From NCBI GenBank assembly GCA_009760855.2, contig WPIO01000008.1, forward strand, positions 8,285,001 through 8,315,000: a stretch of 30,000 nucleotides of DNA, in the 5' to 3' direction. This DNA is from Cristatella mucedo (Eukaryota > Bryozoa > Phylactolaemata > Cristatellidae). The first letter of the stretch is position 1. Every line of letters starts with the position of its first letter. A model generated the notes under the pieces. That model ran no database searches, was not told the origin of the DNA, and saw only the letters and a program-made list of their open reading frames with translations. Shown here piece by piece: positions 19,343 to 30,000 of this stretch. The position numbers were made by a program, and so were the translations under genes.

Positions 19343-20960
19343 AATGCGTACTCTTTAAGCTCTGATAATGATTGCACATTGCTTTAATCTTCGGTTATTG
19401 TTTAATTGCACAAATTCCCTACAATTGTCTCGATCATTCTGTAGCAATGCAGTGCAATCGACTGCAATGGCCCGGGCCGATACCGCAGTGTACGATGCAT
19501 TCCGATCCGATGCAAAATGCCCCAAAATTGGTTCCTCAATGCTCCGCTTGCGAATGCATATTAATAATCACAATTTTTAAAGTGCAACCACATAATTTTG
19601 ACCAATTTTGCTCATAAAATCTCGCGCAATGCATGGCAATCTACGGCAAAGGCTCGGGTCGACGCACTAATCTACTACAATCCGTGGCAAATCAGCCATA
19701 AATTGGCTGGGCGAAAATCCAATTGTCATTGAATTTAACATTTCATTGTGCTAAAAGTGAAACTGTACAACTTGAGTTTTCAAGCTGTGTTGCACGTAGA
19801 TTGTCACTAAATGCATGGTAACCGAGAGCAATGGCTGGGGCCAATAAACACAATCCTTAGGCAAATCGACGAGAAATCGGCTGCACCAAGCGCCAATTCT
19901 CATCCCACGTCACATCTCACTGCCGGTGTACATACTTTCAATCCACTCTATGCGTTTAATCTCGGGCAATGCATAGCAATCGACGGCAGTGGCCTGGGCA
20001 AATACGGCAATACATTGCGATTCGCCGCAAATCACCGAAAAAAGACTGGGCCAAGATAAGATTTTTTCTTACGTTTCACAGCGCTCTGTTTTAAAGTGAA
20101 ATGATATCCTTTCAAACAATCAAGCACGTACAAGCGCGAGCAGTGAATGGCAATCGACAGCAATGGCCTGGGCCAAAACTCCAACTCGCGGCCAATCGGC
20201 GAGAAATTGGCAGCGTGAAGCTCCAATTTTCATTACATGTAACGTTCCACTGCGTCCAAAGTGAAACAATGGCATTTTCAAGCTGCTTTGCTAGTTAACT
20301 GTCGGGAATGTATGGCAATCGATAGCAATTTTTCGTGGCCAAAACCATAATCCTTGGAAAATTTACAAGATTGGCTGCGTGAACAGCTAATCGTATTTAA
20401 CATAACGTCTCACTGCACGCACACATGCTTTCCGCCCTTTATGCGCATTCAATATCGAGCAATACATGGCAATTGTCGGCGATGGCCTGTGAAAATACGT
20501 CAATCTATAATGATCCGTTGCAAATAGACCGACAGCTGCTGGGAGAATCTCCAAATTTTCTTGCGCATTATATCACGATGTATTAAAATTTCAACAACAC
20601 CCTTTCAAACAATCGAGAACGTAGAATCGATTGTGATGCCCGGCAATCGACGGCAATGGCCCGGCTTCTATCGCAATATTTTTCAGATTGACTGGAAATT
20701 GGCGGCTCGAAGCTCTAATCACCATTCCGAATGGAGTTCGCTATGCGCGCACATACTTTCGACCCATTGTGCTTTCAATCTCTGGAAATGACTGGCAATC
20801 GAAGGCAGTGACCGGGAAAAATATGGCAATATGTGACTCTCTCCCTTACAATTAGGCACAAAGCTGGTTGGAGAAGATCCAAATGTTCTTGCTCATTACA
20901 GGGCACTGTACTGCAAGTCCAACCGCATCCTTCAAGCAATCGCGAACGTACAATCTGCTG

Positions 20961-22155
20961 AAGGAGAGCAGGAGACACGACTCAAAGTGTTTCTCAATTT
21001 TTCTTCTAAAAGTGCACGCCAGTCTGCTGACGACTCCGGCCCCGAGGGCTATGAGCGCGGCTTTTTACGGATGCCGCTAGGTGCCGCTACGGACGCGCCA
21101 CTCGCTGCGATCGCAGCCATCGGCAACGGTGCCTGTTCGTCGCGGCCAGCCTCAGGCGCGAGCCACGAGAGGGCGTACTTTGGGATACAGCGAGCGGAAT
21201 ACTTCGGCTACGGTGGCGGCAGTCGACGCTCGAGTGCGACACTCGCGGCGGCGGCTGCGCTGCGGCCGACGAGCCGCGATCGCCCAGAGCGAGGGGCGCG
21301 CGGCGCTCCGAGGCGAGAGCGCCGCCGCTCTCACGACGAGTGGCCTCGCCGCTGCAGCCGCAGCAATTACTCGCCGTGCGCCGCCCCGCGCGGGTGCTCG
21401 GGAGGAGCGCGGCGCCGGGTAATGATGGCGAGAGCTCGGAGCCGTCGCTCGAGGCGGCCGGCGACGCGGCCGCGGTCGAGCAGAAAACGAGTTGACGCTG
21501 CCGTCGCAGTCAAGTGACTGAAGTGGTGCGACAATCGGCGGCCAACGTGGGAGCAGAAGGCGGCGCGCGCTGGCGTCAGGGCACGGCCGTTGGGAATCGG
21601 CGTTTCGATCGTCAGCGCCGCCGCCCGTCAGCCGCCGAGCAGACGCCCATTGTGCGCTGACGGGCCAGGACTGCCGGGGCTGTCGGCGAGACTACTCCGG
21701 AGACTCGCTCCGCCCCCACTCCCGCCCCCGGTGGCCGCCGCCGCTACAAGTAGGTCCGGCTGGAGGTCGGCCGCCTCCAAAGCGGCTCGGTATGCGCGCG
21801 GAGCTAGGCGGCTTGGCGCCGTACGTGCCTTCAGCGATGGCGGAGTACGGCGTGTCAGCGTTCATTGCCTCCGACGTGGGACTCGAAGCGTCCACTCTCT
21901 GCTCGGTGAGTGCTCGCGGCCGCTGCGCGGCGCTGCCCGCGTGCGCGCGTGCGCTGGCGGAGCGCGACGCTATACCTAAGAGACGATACCCGATGCCCGA
22001 GAGCGGGCGCGGCGGCGACGACCGACCGCGCGCCGCCAGCAGCGATTGGAATCGAGCTCGCTCGTTGGCGAGCGGTGAGTCGCTGAGCGAACCACGAGAG
22101 GGCGGTCCTCGCTACGGACGCGAGACGATAGCGAGTCGAGCATTTTCGCTATAAG
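20961..22155. other. CpG-rich block with a candidate first exon
   Basis: The composition changes sharply at about 21000 from the AT-richer array to GC- and CpG-rich DNA. Overlapping open frames on both strands (for example 20987-21517, 21081-21422 and 21590-21979) have Arg/Ala-rich translations with no recognisable domain, as expected from composition alone. The block could be a promoter region. Confidence 0.5.
21792..21905 (+). CDS. Candidate first coding exon, unknown protein
   Basis: An ATG frame of 38 codons (with MRAELGGLAPYVPSAMAEYG at its start) runs in phase 0 into a consensus donor, TCG|GTGAGT at 21906. A second ATG at residue 16 has a better context (GCGATGG). It sits in a CpG-rich block. 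No downstream exon could be linked, and I do not recognise the protein. Composition-driven chance is the main alternative. Confidence 0.2.
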
Positions 22156-22157
22156 CC

Positions 22158-22756
22158 ATGCTATTTCTGAGGTCTTGCAAGCGCGTTCGCGATGCGTGCC
22201 TGCATGGTTACGTACATGCTAGCCGGTGTGCGTGCGTGTGCGTGCGCGTACGCGCGCGCGCGTGCGAGTTAGTGCTTGTTTATGCTCGAGCGCGACTCTT
22301 TGTGCGTGACTCGTTAGCGACATTTGACGGCATTACGCTGCTGTGGCCGCAACAACAACAAAAAAACATTCTAGATGAGAACCCGATTGCGATTGCTTCG
22401 AGGTGGTAGCGATTCGAGAGAACTTGCATTGGTGAGGAAGAACGGTGAGAGAGGGAAAACGCGGCAGACACACAAGGAAACCGGTGTGAATATTCCTGTT
22501 GCAATAAGTAAATGGGTGCAGAGTGTAAGCGGGGCAATGTGAATTCTGAGCTGGGAAGGCGAGCGACAGGCGAGAAACGCGATCGTAAAGAAATAGAGTC
22601 AAAGACGAAGACAAAGACGCTTCCCTTCTCTTCTTCTCTTCTTTCTCTTCATCTTCTTTTCTTGATCTTTCTTCTTCTTCTCTTCTCTCTTCCAAGCAGC
22701 GTCAAAAAAAAGAAGGTAAGCTCAGAGGGGGTTGACAGCTGGAGCGCTGGCCGACA
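22158..22756. other. Unassigned stretch with GT/GC and CTT-rich runs
   Basis: It contains an alternating purine-pyrimidine run (about 22226-22265, GTGCGTGCGCGTACGCGCGC-like) that could form Z-DNA, and a CTT/TTCTTC-rich tract (about 22620-22692). No recognisable gene. Confidence 0.5.
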
Positions 22757-22925
22757 ATAATAATAATAATAATAATATTGCACTTGATAAAGCGCCTTCA
22801 GAGAACTTAATCTCTTTCTAGGCGCTTTACATTTGCTGCAAAGTGATACGCAATAAAATAGTAAGTAAAATCATGCTTGAAAAGACAGACAGAGTGAGAA
22901 AACTAGACAGAGTGAGAAAACTAGA
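22757..22925 (-). mobile_element. LINE 3'-tail copy
   Basis: After an AATAATAAT run, the + strand reads GCACTTGATAAAGCGCCTTC, AGAGAACTTAATCTCTTTCT, AGGCGCTTTACATTTGCTGC and AAAGTGA. This is almost identical to 18559-18630. Similarity continues through AGTAAAATCATGCTT and then stops before two copies of an AGACAGAGTGAGAAAACT unit and a GA tract. Only the last 120 or so bases of the LINE are present. Confidence 0.88.
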
Positions 22926-22935
22926 AATATGGTTG

Positions 22936-22943
22936 GAGAGAGT

Positions 22944-23034
<91 letters not shown>

Positions 23035-23068
23035 GAGAGAGAGAGGGAGAGAGAGAGAGAGAGAGAGG
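22936..23068. repeat. (GA)n microsatellite
   Basis: Long GA dinucleotide tract with scattered T, C and G interruptions, purine strand on +. It abuts a truncated LINE tail. Confidence 0.97.
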
Positions 23069-23631
23069 ATGAAGTAGCTACAGAGTGAGAGAGAGACAGG
23101 GGGAGAGAAGTAAGAGTAAAGACGACGAGTCATAAGCAGAATTAGAGAAAAGCAGTCGGGAAAGTACCAATAGCAAAGTGAGCTTTGACTTTGATTTGTG
23201 GCGATGGCGACTGTTGTGCCGGGCAGGCTATGCGTTGCCCTGTGCTTCGCAAGTAGCACCAGAGACTTGCCACGTGCCTCTAGCCTCCGGCAACGTTGTG
23301 CAGCGGCACACCGGTCGACCGTATGCCCCCCACCCGCCCGCCGCTGAGCAGCGACTGCGCTGCCTCGGAGCGCGCGCGTGAAGCAGCCGACACTTCCTCT
23401 CGCCGAGGTCCAGGCTCGCAGCTCCGCCGTCCGTCAAGTATGGCGCGGCGGTTCCTGCATTCGCGGTGGCGAGGGGTAATTGCAATAATAAAACAATAAT
23501 AAATAAATAAAAAAAATATCTAATAAAAATATATAGTACTAGCTAAAACAAAAATATCCCGTTCCGGCATTTCGAGCCGGCGGCGGCAGCTGCGGCGGCG
23601 GCGGCTGCCCGCGCGTGGGTGCGAGCGTGCG

Positions 23632-23755
23632 ATGCATTTACCCGGGATTCGTCGTTGGGTCATCGTAGTTTCGTTGAGCTCCATATCGCTCGCTTTGGCG
23701 TTGGCCGGTCGCTCAGACCTGGTGCCGCCGCCGTCGCCGCCGCTGCCGCCCCGCT

Positions 23756-23793
<38 letters not shown>

Positions 23794-23919
23794 GCTTGCC
23801 CGAGCTTCGGCTCGAGTTCGGGCTCCTGGGCGCACGTCGCCCGCTGTCGGGCGTCTCAGCCCGCGGCAGCGGCGGCGGCAGGCGGCAGGCTTGCCGGAGC
23901 GTCGCGAGCGAGACATTGA
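23632..23919 (+). CDS. Candidate ORF with signal-peptide-like start, unknown
   Basis: The frame begins with basic residues and then a hydrophobic stretch, MHLPGIRRWVIVVSLSSISL followed by ALALAGRS. This is the layout of a signal peptide with a possible cut after ALA. It then passes into proline and arginine runs encoded by a (GCC)n repeat, which argues against a real mature protein. A first exon ending before the repeat is possible, but no good donor was found. Confidence 0.15.
23756..23795. repeat. (GCC)n trinucleotide repeat
   Basis: About twelve CCG/GCC triplets within a CpG-rich block, giving proline, arginine or alanine runs depending on frame. Confidence 0.9.
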
Positions 23920-24244
23920 GCGCACGTTCAGCAATGAGCTTGACTCACCCCATTCCCATGCTGACCGAAAGTGCGCACAACGGTTTAGAGCCGCTGCATT
24001 AAAGCATGAGAAAATTCGGGAAAACGCCGAGTCAAGTCGGAAAGAAGTTTGCTTTCGCTGCCGCTGTCCGCCGCTTTACGCAGTTGTCCGTCGCGGTCGC
24101 TCGACAAACTAGCTTGCAGCAGACGATCGGGGCTGCGCGGATCGCCAGCCGCATCATAGGATCACGAGTCGCTCGCCCTATCCCTTCCTGCCCTACCCGC
24201 TCCCGCCCCCTCCCCTCCCCCACCGCTTTCGCCCCAGTACCCAC

Positions 24245-24428
24245 CCTCGGCGGGCGCAGCAGACGGCCACGGCGTCAGCGTTGTGCCAAAGTTGAATGTC
24301 AGCCACTCGGCTGAAGCGCACACGCCGGCGAAGGCGAGACTCGCCCAGATGGCGATGCTCGCGCTGCCACCGCGATCGCGCGCTCCCGCGCTCGATCGGG
24401 CGTGAGAAGCCGGCGACGGGGGTGGCAC
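24245..24428 (-). CDS. Candidate exon with hydrophobic segment, unknown
   Basis: On the - strand an ATG frame from 24428 contains a hydrophobic run SIAIWASLAFAGVCASA followed by EWLTFNFGTTLTPW. It reaches a possible donor (GAGG|GTGGGT at 24244). The hydrophobic run would suit a signal peptide or membrane anchor. There is no family match and the region is compositionally biased. Confidence 0.15.
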
Positions 24429-24486
24429 TCTCGAGTGGTTCGTCTGCGGCGGCGGCGGCGGCGCCGGCGCCGCCGCGCCCCTCGGC

Positions 24487-24505
24487 GGGCGGGCGGGCGG
24501 GCGGG
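24487..24505 (+). repeat. (GGGC)n, quadruplex-type motif
   Basis: Five GGG runs separated by single C bases, the classic short-loop G-quadruplex pattern, in a CpG-rich block. Confidence 0.85.
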
Positions 24506-25306
24506 CCGGCGGCGCGGGACAAAAGGCTCGGCGGCCGCGCCGTCTACCCGGTCAGCACTCGACCCTATCCGGGACGAGACGCGCGCGACGACGGGCAAAA
24601 GGCGCGCGGCGGACGCGCTGCTGCGGCACCGGCGCGGTTCCGTCGCGGCGGCGCGGCGAATCCCTAGCTCCGGGGGGGGGGGAGCTCCGAGGCGCCGCGA
24701 TCGGCGGGCGATGGATTTCCCTTCGGGAAACTGGGGCGCCGCTTTGGGAACTCTCCTGATCTCTCCTGATCCCTGGGTCCCCGAGGAAGAAGCGGGCGGC
24801 GCAGCTGTGACTGAAGGACTGCCCGACGCGATAAGTCGGAGACAGTGCGGCTCGGAGAGCGCATCCTCAGCTAAGCATCGCGACGCGAGAATCCCCGGAC
24901 GGACGCTCACTTTCCTTCGTCGCACGCCGATTTCGCGAAGCGCGGCGCAATTAAAGCGAGACACGCCGCCGCCTTGCTGCCGCCTCGCTGGCGGCCCTGC
25001 TCATGCAGCATCGGTCTGGCCGCGGCCGCGAGATCTGCGGTGGGGGTAACTCCAGCGTCCGTGGGTCGCGTCGTCGGATGCAGCCGGCGACTCGTGAGCA
25101 TTCGAAATTATGCAGCCCAGTGCCGCTATCACGCTGCAGCGGCGGCGGCCACGATATCCGCTCGATCGCTCGTTCGCCGAGAAAAACGCGCAGCTGCAAG
25201 GCTCTCCTGGGCTCTTCGGCTCGCGCCCTGCCCTGCGCGCCTCGCTAAAGTATTGTGCAATGCGTCTCCATCTGTAACTCCACAAAGCCCCACAGACTCT
25301 ATATAT

Positions 25307-25384
25307 TTGAATTTGTATAGCGCCCCAAGAGAACTTAATCTCTATTCAGGCGCTTCACATATGCCTCGGAGCTCGAGCCCACTG
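25307..25384 (-). mobile_element. SINE family 1, 5'-truncated copy
   Basis: On the - strand it reads GGGCTCGAGCTCCGAGGCAT (B-box region), then GAAGCGCCTGAATAGAGATT, AAGTTCTCTTGGGGCGC and TATACAAATTCAAATATA. This matches the second half of the copies at 1.2 and 2.7 kb. The A-box half is missing. Confidence 0.85.
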
Positions 25385-26584
25385 TGTTGGTGTTACGCAG
25401 GAGAGCGATGTATAGCGCACTCACAAGCTAAGCGGATTTCGGTACGCATTCGGTAGCCAACAGACTTCGTCTCACGCAACAAAGAGAAAGTGAGACGCAT
25501 AGCGGAGTCAAGAGAGCAGTTGAGGTAGCGAGTAGCATGGAAGCAGCAGCTTCAGGGCAGCTGGAAAGGTTGGGCCACAGTCGGCAGCAGGAGAGTGGTT
25601 GCCGTTGCGCAAGAATAGTGCTAGTGAGCTCCGCGGTCTTGGACCTGCGGAGCAAAAGCTTCTGTCGCCAACGGTCTTCAAGCGGAGGAAACGCTAGCCG
25701 CAAGGATGCGCCTTTTCAGCAGATCCGAAGCGTCGGATGCGAGAATAAGCGAAGGCGAAAGCTCGCTCGAGGCGGCGGCGGCGGCAGATTACCACGCAAG
25801 TGCAATGCGATCGCCCGCGAGCGAGCGCTGCGTAATGCTCGCTCGCTATCCGCGCGCGATACGGGCATCTGCTGCTGCGAATGCAGCTTTTAATCTCGCG
25901 TATCTCGCGGGCGCGCCCGCCGCAGAGCAGCGCAGCGGAGCGCGCTGCTCGCTCGCTCGTCGGTTTCGCTTCGCCGTCAGCGCCGCCGCAGCGTCTTTCT
26001 TTTCCTGTCAGGCGTGCGGCAGCGAGCCGCCGGTTCCGGCGCGGTCACGCTGCAAGAGCCGCGCCGGAACCGCGAACGCTCGACGACGAAAGCGCGGCCC
26101 CGTGTGCGGGCGCGCGCGGCGAGGCGGCCTCGGGCGCGCGTGCGCGGCTCGCGTCGGGCGGCGATTGACTCGCATTGTTTTGGTCGCCGACGCGAGCCGA
26201 GCGCGCGCCGGCGACCACTTCCCGTTCTTTCATTTCCCTGGTCGCAGCGCCTCGTAACGCACCGGAGGAGCAGCCGACGTAAACATCGAGCGCAGTGTAG
26301 CCACGGACCGCTGCGCTCTCGATCGCAACAAAGACGGGCGGCGTATAAACAAGGTTTCCTGGCATTTCTCGGGGCTAGTAAACATTAATGCGCAGCCAAT
26401 CTACATAATCATCAAATGCGAAACTCGCCGTTGGCGTCGCTTGTGCCGCCACCGACGCCGCCGCCAGCATACACTAGCGTTAGCGACGCCCTGCCCAGCT
26501 CAGAGCCCAGGTGCTCAGTCCAAGCCGCCGTAATGCCGCGAATCTCTGCGGCTTCGTGAGAGCCTAAGCCCGAGACAACGCGAG

Positions 26585-26590
<6 letters not shown>
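25385..26590. other. CpG-rich block, no supportable gene
   Basis: GC- and CpG-rich, with many overlapping frames on both strands that show no recognisable domain. It contains a 14-bp inverted repeat (26031-26072). Confidence 0.5.
26031..26072. repeat. Perfect 14-bp inverted repeat
   Basis: CGGTTCCGGCGCGG (26031-26044) is the exact reverse complement of 26059-26072, with a 14-base loop. Confidence 0.92.
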
Positions 26591-27002
<412 letters not shown>

Positions 27003-28645
27003 CATTTATATCTCTCTCCATTTCACAGTTCGCGGCGGCATGGGCGGCGCGAATCAGACGTCATCGCCCGACTCTTGGAAGCGCCCCCTGCTTGTCAAGC
27101 TGTGCACCTCTTCGAGATCGGCGATCGGCGGCTGGGCGTGACGGAAGTGGGCGTGGTCGGACGCGCTCGTGTGCGAGCGAGAGCTCAGTCGAGTTCGCTG
27201 AGCGTCAGCGGCCGATGAGCGCGTTCGTCGATTGCCTGACTAGGCCATTGAGAAAAGACGCGGCGACGGAGCGGCGGCGAAGCGGCGCTTGCCCCTTTTT
27301 TCCGAAGGCGAACCGTCGAGCCCGGCAATCGATATCGCGCGCCCCGCCGTCCATTCTCGCGATTCTGGGCGACCTCAATGGCTTTCCACGTTTGATCAAT
27401 CCAGATAAATTATTCGCTATCATCAAAATTTTTCGTCGCTGCGCGATCAATTGCGTCGTGTCAATCAACTGGGCGACAGCGGTGCCGCGGGTCGCGACGG
27501 ACGAGAGCGCAGCCGCGGTTTCTGCCTTTGGTTAGTGGGGACGACCTGACGAAGGGGAGTCGAGGCGACCGCGAGGCGAGATCGCCAAGCCTTTCGACAG
27601 TGCACCTTGGAGCGCGCCCGCGCGCAATCTCCTGCTCTCGCCCTCTGTGTCAAGAACAGCTCGACTTCCGAAAGAAAGAAAGAAAGAAACTCGACTTCCG
27701 CAAGAGCTCTGGCGCAGCGTCCGCAGCCTCCGCTCCTCCGACTACGAGCGTAGAGACCGCCGGAGAGCGGCAATGTCGCTCATTAACGAGATTGCCGCCC
27801 ATTGCCGCTCATTGCCGCTCATTGCCGCGGCATCTGCCGGCAACGAGTCGTCGGCCGCATGGCTCGCAAGGCCGCGCACCGTAGGGCAGTCGCCCTCAGT
27901 GTGGTAGCATCGCGGGTTCGCTTCGCCGACTCGTAATCCGTTCACCATCGCAAGTCGCCGCCGCCGCAGTGGCGCAACTCGGCTGCGGCCTGCGGCTCTC
28001 GGCGGCTCCTGGGCGCTGATTAAAACTGCTCTCGCGGTGTCAATTTAGACCGATAAAGTGTCACACTTTAAACTGGCCTTGTAAGTCGTTTATAATGAAA
28101 TTTACGACGCCTCGCCGCCGCCGCTGTTGGCAGCGGCGACTAGACCGCGGCGCATGTGTCGCGCGAATCATCTCTGGGGTACTCTCTCGCGGAGCCGGAG
28201 CGTCTGGCCGAGTCGGCTTCGTATCGACGTCCGGGGGCGTGCGGAGCGCTCCTCGAGCGCTGGGCGTCACTACGCGCGTAAACTTTGCAATAAATCGGAG
28301 CTGCATCCCGTCAGGTCGCCGGCGGTTTCATCTCGCGATCGATAGCGGGATGCAGGTGGGGCGAAGCCCAGATTTGCGAAGCCGAAGACGCTTCGGCCGC
28401 AGCTTCGGAGGGCGGAGGTCACTCCCGTCGGCTGTGCGGTCGTCCCGCCATGACGACGACGACGCGTCTCGCGAGCGCGTGGCGCTGGAGCGCTGGAATC
28501 GCACTTGTGTCGCTTCCGCCGCCAAATGTCGCTCTCAAGATGCGGTAGCGCTTCGTAGCCGTGGCCACGTGAGGCGACGCCTCGCTGCGAGATCTCGGAA
28601 ATAGGTGCGGCCATGCGAAAAGCCCGCTTTGCGTTGCCGCTTTTT
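27003..28645. other. CpG-rich block, no supportable gene
   Basis: GC- and CpG-rich. It holds a short AAAG repeat (about 27671-27688) and a direct repeat of CATTGCCGCT (about 27798-27826). GAGCGGCAATG at about 27764-27774 can pair with the CATTGCCGCTC that follows. The frame at 28095-28604 is Arg/Ser-rich, overlaps frames on the other strand and has no recognisable domain. Confidence 0.5.
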
Positions 28646-28649
28646 CTTG

Positions 28650-28840
28650 GTGAGCCGCCGCGACGGCGCACAAGATGGGGCGGTTGCTGTTCCACGACCT
28701 CGGTCCCGAAGTCGCGGGTTCGAATCCTGCTGTGGGCGATCCTTTATTGCCGCTGCAAGCGGTGGCGATCGCCGCGAAGGCTCTTCTGTCGCTATGCAAA
28801 AGGAGGCTGCTAAATCAGCTTGCATTTTTCTTTTTTTTTT
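28650..28840 (+). mobile_element. tRNA-derived SINE family 2, copy c
   Basis: It carries a perfect B box GGTTCGAATCC at 28717-28727, then GGGCGATCCTTTATTGCCGC, GGCTCTTCTGTCGCTATGCA and a T-rich end (about 28826-28840). It aligns along its length with 4255-4445. Database proteins read through such elements often carry the antisense B-box product, so the frames crossing it should not be called genes. Confidence 0.82.
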
Positions 28841-29088
28841 CGTACGACCTTCCCCTTTTCCCTCGGACCGAGGCGCCCCTGCCCCGGAGGGTGGCAGCAT
28901 CTGTTGTGCAGCGCTGCCTGACGACGAAAGCAGCCATTAAGACTGCGTCCGCCGACTCTGAGGGCGCGAAAATCGAGCACGCGGGCTCGGGCTTCGCGAG
29001 CCATTCCTCGCGACGTCGCCGCGGATGGGAAACCCGTCGATACGCGCGCGTAAGCAACGAGCGTCAATCGCCATCCACCAGCCACCAA

Positions 29089-29185
29089 GGTAGGTAGGTA
29101 GGTAGGTAGGTAGGTAGGTAGGTAGGTAGGTAGGTAGGTAGGTTGGTAGGTAGGTAGGTTGGTAGGTAGGTAGGTAGGTAGGTAG
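29089..29185. repeat. (GGTA)n tetranucleotide repeat
   Basis: About 24 GGTA units with two TTGGTA-type interruptions. It does not match a standard animal telomere repeat (TTAGGG or TTAGG). Confidence 0.97.
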
Positions 29186-29322
29186 CCAGCGGCAGGGGCG
29201 CGTTGGGAGGCGGTAGGGCGAAAGCTTTCAGCAGCCCAAGGTAGAGGGCGCTCGCTGCAGGCGCTCGCTGCGCCGGCCTCGCGGGCTTCGATCTAAGTCT
29301 CACGCAGTCGCTCCTCCTACAG

Positions 29323-30000
<678 letters not shown>

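Larger units (their letters stand above)
17490..20960 (+). repeat. Diverged tandem array, period about 150-187 bp, dimers of about 328 bp
   Basis: Related sites recur at near-regular spacing. CCGCAATCCAC-like sites start at 17501, 17667, 17843, 18010, 18195, 18368 and 18530 (steps 166, 176, 167, 185, 173, 162). GCAATCGACGGCAATGGCC-like sites start at 19454, 19636, 19818, 19976, 20150, 20315, 20469, 20643 and 20795 (steps 182, 182, 158, 174, 165, 154, 174, 152). Several monomers share a near-palindromic GGCCCGGGCC core. Two monomer types can be told apart by a TTTCAAACAATC-like and a CATACTTTC-like motif. Monomers are only moderately similar, so the array is old. It has no coding content and is more AT-rich than its flanks. 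Confidence 0.85.
23069..25305. other. CpG-rich block, no supportable gene
   Basis: Mostly GC- and CpG-rich, apart from an AT-rich A/T run (about 23480-23550). It contains a (GCC)n run (about 23756-23792), a GGGC repeat (24487-24505) and a poly-G run (about 24672-24682). The longest frames (24299-24964 -, 24402-25049 +) overlap each other and are Arg/Ala/Pro-rich, so I treat them as composition artefacts. Two short signal-peptide-like frames are listed separately. Confidence 0.5.

Noticed and set aside
24299-25049. Opposed frames of 215-221 residues
   Set aside because: They lie on opposite strands of the same very GC-rich DNA, with Arg/Ala/Pro-rich translations; stop codons are rare there by composition.
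28712-28732. Possible tRNA gene at the perfect B box
   Set aside because: No flanking acceptor-stem or anticodon-arm pairing was found, and the sequence continues into the SINE body shared with two other copies.
28535-28900. Minus-strand frame containing a QQDSNPRL-like stretch
   Set aside because: This is the antisense of the B box of SINE family 2, a common false protein in databases.
29089-29185. Telomere-like repeat
   Set aside because: The GGTA unit does not match known animal telomere repeats and the tract is internal.

Overview
The window looks like nuclear DNA from an invertebrate animal; no species is claimed. The grounds are a split gene with consensus GT-AG introns, dense simple repeats, tRNA-derived SINEs, CR1/L2-like LINE fragments, a tandem satellite-like array, and GC-rich blocks full of CpG. 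The lack of obvious CpG depletion argues against a heavily methylated vertebrate genome. No prokaryotic operon, CRISPR array, rRNA or intact tRNA gene was seen.

The only confidently recognised host gene is on the + strand in the left third. It is the 3' part of an SLC26-family anion transporter, closest in my reading to SLC26A11. Four coding exons (862-1058, 4631-4761, 6955-7281, 11075-11299) join in consistent phase. They encode the last membrane helices, the cytoplasmic STAS domain with a polyalanine insert, and an acidic Ser/Asp-rich C-terminus ending in TGA. The 5' exons lie before position 1. The introns carry most of the left-hand mobile-element fragments and a 24-bp minisatellite.

The middle (about 11.3-17.5 kb) is intergenic: a cysteine-rich small ORF, hairpins, a CpG-rich block and GA/CT tracts. 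From about 17.5 to 20.96 kb there is a diverged tandem array with a period of about 150-187 bp, organised in its right half as dimers of about 328 bp. It is interrupted by a 5'-truncated LINE on the - strand (about 18545-19335). Removing that LINE restores the period.

The right third (about 21-30 kb) is mainly very GC- and CpG-rich DNA broken up by GA/CT, CTAT and GTAG microsatellites. It has many overlapping open frames with no recognisable domain. A few are noted as weak candidate first exons, but most are probably composition-driven.

The most informative theme is the repeat ecology. A tRNA-derived SINE (family 1) carries the same 3' stem-loop tail as the CR1/L2-like LINE copies, the pattern expected of a SINE mobilised by its partner LINE. 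A second tRNA-derived SINE family (family 2) has a different body. Simple repeats repeatedly sit at or inside these elements.
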